Below are positions 18,692 to 22,685 of a stretch of 22,685 nt of DNA, one piece after another; positions within the stretch are counted from its first letter, which is position 1, and each line of letters starts with the position of its first letter. The stretch comes from CAYXZL01 sp964469925 (lineage in GTDB: Bacteria > Patescibacteriota > Gracilibacteria > Absconditabacterales > Absconditicoccaceae): NCBI GenBank assembly GCA_964469925.1, contig CAYXZL010000018.1, positions 1 to 22,685 of the forward strand. The letters are read 5' to 3'. Position numbers and translations under genes: made by a program. The notes under the pieces were generated by a model. That model saw only the letters and a list, made by a program, of their open reading frames with translations. It ran no database searches and was not told the origin of the DNA.

Positions 18692-19156
18692 ATGACAGAT
18701 CTTTCCAAAAAGGCAATGTACGAAAAAGCTATCAAGAGGATTAAAGAGTTTTTAACACCAGATGAGGATAACTACGTAAAAATGGTAACAATTAGCTCTA
18801 TCCTCAAGTATGAATTACCCTATTATTTTTGGGTGTGATTCTACTTAGTCGTCAGCCCCAAGCTCTTGCAAGTATGACCATACCAAGGTACTGTCGGGTG
18901 TATCAAGATTCCTTTTGATAAAGGTGTGTGCGGAGCTTGTGCAAGCCAAGAGCAGACAGTCATCGTACACGATGTTCATGAGTTCCCAGGTCACATAGCC
19001 TGCGACAGTAGAAGTAATTCAGAAATTGTTGTGCCAGTTTTCGATAAGGGGAAAAAGTTAATTGCCGTATTGGATGTAGATAGCACTGAATTATGATCTT
19101 TTGACGAGGTAGACCAAGAGTATTTGGAAGACCTGTTGGCATATTATTTTAGTTAA
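18692..19156 (+). CDS. msrC: Free methionine-(R)-sulfoxide reductase (GAF domain)
   Basis: 154 residues, ATG to TAA, three TGA read as Gly. A single-GAF-domain enzyme that reduces free Met-R-sulfoxide. The diagnostic segments are FWVGFYLVV, PYQGTVGCIKIPFDKGVCG, HDVHEFPGHIACDSRSNSE, IVVPVF and AVLDVDS. The cysteines C70, C80 and C104 have the same spacing (10 and 24) as the C84, C94 and C118 of the E. coli enzyme, so the catalytic set is intact. Length matches the family. It is the last gene of the plus-strand run and converges on the TrmB-like gene with 10 bases between stops. With the photolyase and carotenoid genes it points to oxidative or light stress. Confidence 0.93.
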
Positions 19157-19166
19157 ACCAACAAGG

Positions 19167-19970
19167 TTAAATAAGCAAAAACCTTTCTTGATAGTCTGTC
19201 GCTTGTCACCGCATCGAGTCATACATTGTCAAAAGAATGCTGGCAATCTGCCTATTCTCAATAATGGTTGTCGTCACAAACTGTTCTTGATAGCAGTGCA
19301 ATGCTACTTTCGCTCACCAAATTTCTATCGCTCATTGGATAATTTTAGTGTCTGGAGAAGTTCTAATGCTGACATCATAGTCTTCCTTCCATTCAAGATG
19401 CCAAAAATCCCTAAAGTTTTCTGGCAAAATAAGTCTAGTGGCAATCTGTTGTTCTGCTCTTTTGCGATATGACATATGAAAGATCTTTTCATCAACCAAC
19501 GCGTTCAATGCATTTGCATCGTATATGATGGAAATAGGCTCACGGTCTTTGGTCATTTCAAGAAGTGTAGTATTGATTCATTCGATTCATTGGTAGAGTC
19601 TGGTTGTAGGGAAGGTAGTGCGACTTGCTGCGATATAATCAAATAAGGACTTAGAGGAGTGAAGCCTCTCTTCAAGTTGTTTAAGTTCGAATTTTTTTTG
19701 TTCAAGAAGTGCATAGAGTCAGTCAGCTGAGTGAGGATACACGAACCTCTTTTTGCCATAATAGCTTTCTAAAAACAATCATAGAGAAACCATTTTGGAA
19801 ACGGCTTGATGTGTAGTTAACCTGTTAAGCCCACTGTGGTTGCTGAGTTGTATGATGCTGGAGGGTCACAAGAGAAGTCATGTCAGATATACGCTTCTTT
19901 CAGTCTGATTAAGAGAAAATTGCATGAGCAATTGGTCAATTTCCTGCAAACGTGGATTGTCTAACTGCAT
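19167..19970 (-). CDS. TrmB-family transcriptional regulator
   Basis: 267 residues, ATG to TAA, eight TGA read as Gly. The N-terminal winged helix (residues 15-80) reads LNQTERSVYLTGLLLGPSSI, with recognition helix SGLNRLTTHQAVSKM and wing YYGKKRFVYP, the TrmB pattern. A coiled-coil segment (about 86-110) follows, then the effector-domain start TTRLYQGIEGI (about 123-132) and a phospholipase-D-like sensing domain typical of TrmB proteins, which bind sugars or other small ligands. The start at MQLDNPRL gives the usual short N-terminal helix. It is divergent from the Cys-rich CPR protein genes across a 200-base gap, so it may regulate those or itself; nothing shows the ligand. Confidence 0.8.
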
Positions 19971-20113
19971 AAGTGTTAACAGAAATATAACATGTCAGTG
20001 ATAATAACTAAAAAACAGTCTATTTACAAATATATAAGAACATATAGGTGTTGTAAAAAAGAGAACAACATTGTCTGACTAGATCTATTGTTAATAAACG
20101 TATCTTCACTACT

Positions 20114-20141
20114 TTTACTTTTGGGATTATCTATATATAAT
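20114..20141 (+). promoter_or_regulatory. Possible promoter of the tandem Cys-rich protein genes
   Basis: TTTACT (20114-20119) and a perfect TATAAT (20136-20141) are 16 bases apart, 30 bases before ATG 20171. The rest of the 200-base gap (19971-20170) is AT-rich with no gene or RNA that I can see. Confidence 0.45.
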
Positions 20142-20170
20142 ACACCATATATTTAGTCGTAGCGTCGGAC

Positions 20171-20251
20171 ATGACCAACCTTCAATATCGACAGCAAAAG
20201 ATTCAAGAAAAAAGGAAACAGACGCCATGGAGGGAGTATCTCATGGAGATA
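20171..20251 (+). repeat. Duplicated gene start, copy 1
   Basis: The first 27 codons are nearly identical at DNA level to 21634-21714 (shared YRQQKIQEKR and QTPWRE), showing that the two genes arose by tandem duplication. Confidence 0.75.
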
Positions 20252-21600
20252 GTTTCCCGATTCCCGTTGTTGTACTATAAAAACGACAAATGAGTTACTG
20301 TTTACTCACCTAAGAGGCAGATAAAAACACTATATTCTACTGATGACGTGGTACCTTGAGTATGAATTAATTGAACAGTATCGTGATTCTTTCAAAATCT
20401 AGATAAACTGTTTTTAGAGTCAAGTTTTCCAAATCTGCATCATTTTTGAAGTGTGATTAATTCAAACTTTTCTCAATATGTTATCAACTCAAAAAATACC
20501 TACCTTAGTAATATGGTCATTGCAAATTGTGAAGATGTATTGTATAGTTTTAATATTAAGGATAACTCGTCTTTAGTCTTAAACTCATTGAACATAGTAA
20601 AAAACAACAACACAATATATACTTGTAAGGCTGTTACTGAATCTTTCAATATCTTCTATTCTAAAAATATTCACAATAGTTCTGATATACGGTTTTCTAG
20701 TAATCTTGTATGATGTCACTTTTGTATATTTTGCAATGATTTAAACAACCTCTCATATTGTATAAATAATACGCAGTATTCTAAAGAAGTATTTGAACAA
20801 GAGAGTAAAAAAATACTTATTAATAAGGCTCATCGGGAAGAAAAGTATGAAGATATAAAACCAAATGCCTTAAACATTAACGTAGAGAATGTTACATGAG
20901 ATGACATTGTAAACTCTGGAAACGTAACTGATTGATATCATATTTTGAATCTGAATATATGTATGATTGTTTTTCTAATTGAAGATCCGAACATTTTTAT
21001 GCGGTTCCCTATTGATGAACTTTTTCTTCTCATATTTATTGTTCATGATATGGTATAAATAATAGTCAGAACTTATTCTATTGTTTACGAATGGATACTT
21101 GCTCATTTTGTCTCGGCTGCATAGGTCTCAAGAATAAGTCATACTGTATCTTGAACAAACAGTATACGAAAGAAGAGCGATACGAGAAAGTAGATAAAAT
21201 ATTTGATCAAATGGAACAAGAGGGGACACTTGGGGAGTTTTTCCCGGCAACGATGAACCCCTTCTATTTCAACGATACGGCAGCGTATCTGATCGATCCG
21301 AGTTTCACGAAAGAAGAAGTGACTGCGAAAGGATATATACGAAGAGACGATCCGATCAAAGTAGATATTCAAGGAGATGCGGAAGTTGTGAGCAGTAGCG
21401 ATTTGGGTCAATACGAATGATATGATGATCAGGGAAACTGGACGATCACTACAGAGATTTTGAAAAAAGTGATTCAAGATGAACAGGGGAATTACTATCG
21501 TATCATCCCTATGGAGTACAAGTTTCTCATAAAGCATGGATTACCATTGCCACGTAAGCACTGGCTAGAGAGGATGAAGGAGAACTTTAGGATCAATTAA
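20171..21600 (+). CDS. Cys-rich CPR-type protein of unknown function, copy 1 (frameshifted)
   Basis: Begins MTNLQYRQQKIQEKRKQTPW, then a long run of short repeats rich in Asn, Ser and aromatics (N-S-x-x-x-x-x-S-x-N pattern, about residues 90-180), which looks like a beta-solenoid. Cys pairs follow (GCHFCIFC ... YCINNTQYSKE and CSFCLGCIGLKNKSYC). The C-terminal part has the MNPFYFNDTAAYLI block and ends in LIKHGLPLPRKHWLERM. This order of parts is that of a large family seen in many CPR genomes; no function is known. Near 20943-20946 the frame shifts by -1: the first frame ends at TAA 21056, while the remaining family motifs continue in the other frame to TAA 21598. A single T lost from a T-run restores one protein of about 476 residues. 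It is a real mutation or an assembly error. A second copy follows 33 bases on. Confidence 0.65.
20943..20946 (+). other. Frameshift site in copy 1 (T4 run)
   Basis: Reading TTTT as TTTTT gives the continuous product GYHIFESEYMYDC, which rejoins the family motifs downstream. The local sequence is not a canonical -1 slippery heptamer, so programmed slippage is not supported. Confidence 0.6.
21094..21170 (+). repeat. Duplicated Cys-rich segment, copy 1
   Basis: Encodes DTCSFCLGCIGLKNKSYCI and on to NKQYT. It matches 22609-22685 almost base for base, except that Gly is GGT here (21124-21126) and TGA there (22639-22641). Confidence 0.75.
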
Positions 21601-21633
21601 CCGTACAAAATATTTTTTATTGTATTACATCTT

Positions 21634-21714
21634 ATGTCAAATCTTGCCTATCGACAACAAAAGATCCAAGAAAAAAGGGAACAGACACCATGGAGGGAGT
21701 TTGTTATGGATATA
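21634..21714 (+). repeat. Duplicated gene start, copy 2
   Basis: Partner of 20171-20251, near-identical over the central 45 bases. Confidence 0.75.
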
Positions 21715-22685
21715 GCCAGTCGATTTCCATTCAATCTATACAAAAATAATTGAATGATTACTCCTTATGATCAGAAATCGTGAAGAATATGATGAGTCAT
21801 GAAACCTACAGAGTTTGAGGATATTAGAAACAGTATACAGATCGATCGGCAAAGTGGGCTCTTGGACTCACTACGTTTGTGAATACAAAGGGCATGGCTC
21901 GCAGGGTTAAAGGTAATAGGACAAAATGAAAACTCTGATTTCTCGTATATAATTTTATGAGCAAAAAATGCTTATTTGAGTATTGTGGTTGTGGAGTCAC
22001 AGAACGTGTGTTTTAGTTATAATACATTTTACTCTTCCGATGTATACAATAGCACATTGGTACAAAAATCCAATCAAGTTTTTTCTTCAAGGATTATAAG
22101 CAATTCTTCTGATATATTTTATTCCAGTAATATTGATGCAGGCTCCGACATCCGATTCTCTGCTAACCTGACTGGATGTACACATTGTATAGGCTGCGAG
22201 TGACTATCGAATAAGGCCTACTGGATTGATAATCAGCCATACTCGAAAGAAGAATATTTTGATCAAAAAGAAAGATTCTTACAAAAAAAAGAGAGTTTTG
22301 AGTACAAGAGACAGTGAAGCTTCACAATCGCATGAGCAAATATTGGTGAAAATATTCAATGATCATTTAATAAGATCTGTGGGGAGGTAGAGAATGGTTT
22401 TATGAACTACAATTTGTATAAGGCTCGCAATATTGTTTTTTGTAATGGAACAGATGCAATTGAAAACTGTATGGATTGTTGCTCTATAGGATGACCAAAC
22501 TCAAGTCATATGTATTGATGTATGGGAGTTGGATATAACTCACATCACGTCTATTGTAGTGCGGAATGCTCACCTGGTTGTGCTCAGGTCTACTATTCAT
22601 ACCTTCTTGATACATGTTCCTACTGTCTTGGCTGCATTTGACTGAAAAACAAGTCATACTGTATCTTGAACAAACAATATACCAA
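21634..22685 (+). CDS. Cys-rich CPR-type protein of unknown function, copy 2 (3' partial)
   Basis: 350 codons are present and the reading frame runs off the window. Start MSNLAYRQQKIQEKREQTPW, aligned with copy 1, with about twenty TGA read as Gly. After an N-terminal region of about 90 residues comes a solenoid-like repeat zone (SYNTFYSSDVYNSTLVQKSN, then SNSSDIFYSSNIDAGSDIRF), then the first Cys pair module TGCTHCIGCEGLSNKAYW with QPYSKEEY, a charged helix, a second repeat zone with paired Cys (ENCMDCCS, MYGCMG, YCSAECSPGCAQ) and the second module CSYCLGCIGLKNKSYC. The CxxC pairs could bind zinc or structure the solenoid ends. Unlike copy 1 it is intact as far as seen. No signal peptide, so probably cytoplasmic. 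Function unknown. Confidence 0.7.
22609..22685 (+). repeat. Duplicated Cys-rich segment, copy 2
   Basis: Partner of 21094-21170. The last 35 bases before the window edge differ by a single base. Confidence 0.75.

Noticed and set aside
20400..20710. Repetitive Asn/Ser codons in copy 1 as a CRISPR or DNA tandem repeat
   Set aside because: The repetition is at protein level with irregular DNA units and no spacer structure.
20936..20950. Programmed -1 frameshifting in copy 1
   Set aside because: No X-XXY-YYZ slippery heptamer and no clear downstream stimulatory structure; a lost T is simpler.
1..22685. Dozens of short ORFs that look like broken pseudogenes
   Set aside because: They join into full-length conserved proteins when TGA is read as Gly; only copy 1 of the Cys-rich gene has a real frame break.

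Overview
The window reads as a gene-dense chromosome segment from a Patescibacteria/CPR bacterium that uses genetic code 25 (UGA = glycine), that is, a Gracilibacteria or Absconditabacteria (BD1-5/SR1) lineage. With TGA as stop nearly every gene is shattered. With TGA as Gly, 23 of the 24 genes open to full length, none of the 23 visible gene ends uses TGA (all are TAA or TAG), and TGA falls on invariant glycines: both glycines of the kinase DxGxG box, the CrtI Rossmann GxGxxG, MTGG of type II IPP isomerase and GLG of the YrdC fold. Two paralogs in the window also exchange GGT/GGA for TGA at aligned positions. Intergenic gaps are short (none above about 210 bp). I see no rRNA, tRNA, CRISPR array or insertion sequence.

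Layout: (1) 2-1321, 3' end of a protein with two Cys-paired Ig-like repeats, then a terminator. (2) 1421-3212, a nucleoside deoxyribosyltransferase-like protein and a class I photolyase, closed by a two-way terminator. (3) 3289-6744, a surface locus: a secreted beta-rich protein on the minus strand, divergent from two overlapping genes for single-pass surface proteins that recall the WxL/DUF916 arrangement. (4) 6866-9135, an overlapping sensor kinase/OmpR-type regulator pair and a small membrane-anchored protein. (5) 9160-10170, Sua5-type threonylcarbamoyl-AMP synthase. (6) 10176-17444, a carotenoid/isoprenoid island: TspO/CrtK-like membrane protein (-), phytoene synthase and UbiA-type lycopene elongase-like prenyltransferase (+, overlapping), phytoene desaturase (-), then polyprenyl diphosphate synthase, cis-prenyltransferase and type II IPP isomerase (+). 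(7) 17477-19156, a small HD-motif protein (phospholipase A2-like or DUF1353-like), a DUF1653-like protein, a Nudix hydrolase and free methionine-R-sulfoxide reductase. (8) 19167-19970 (-), a TrmB-like regulator. (9) 20171-22685, two tandem Cys-rich proteins of a CPR-type family of unknown function, the first with a frameshift, the second running off the window.

Together: the isoprenoid genes can isomerise IPP/DMAPP, build a C20 precursor and undecaprenyl-type lipid, condense GGPP to phytoene, desaturate it to lycopene and probably add C5 units to give a C50 carotenoid. With the photolyase, MsrC and Nudix protein this suggests life in light and oxidative stress. No mevalonate or MEP pathway gene is present here, so the source of IPP is unknown. 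All functions are inferred from recognisable motifs read by eye; no database search was run.
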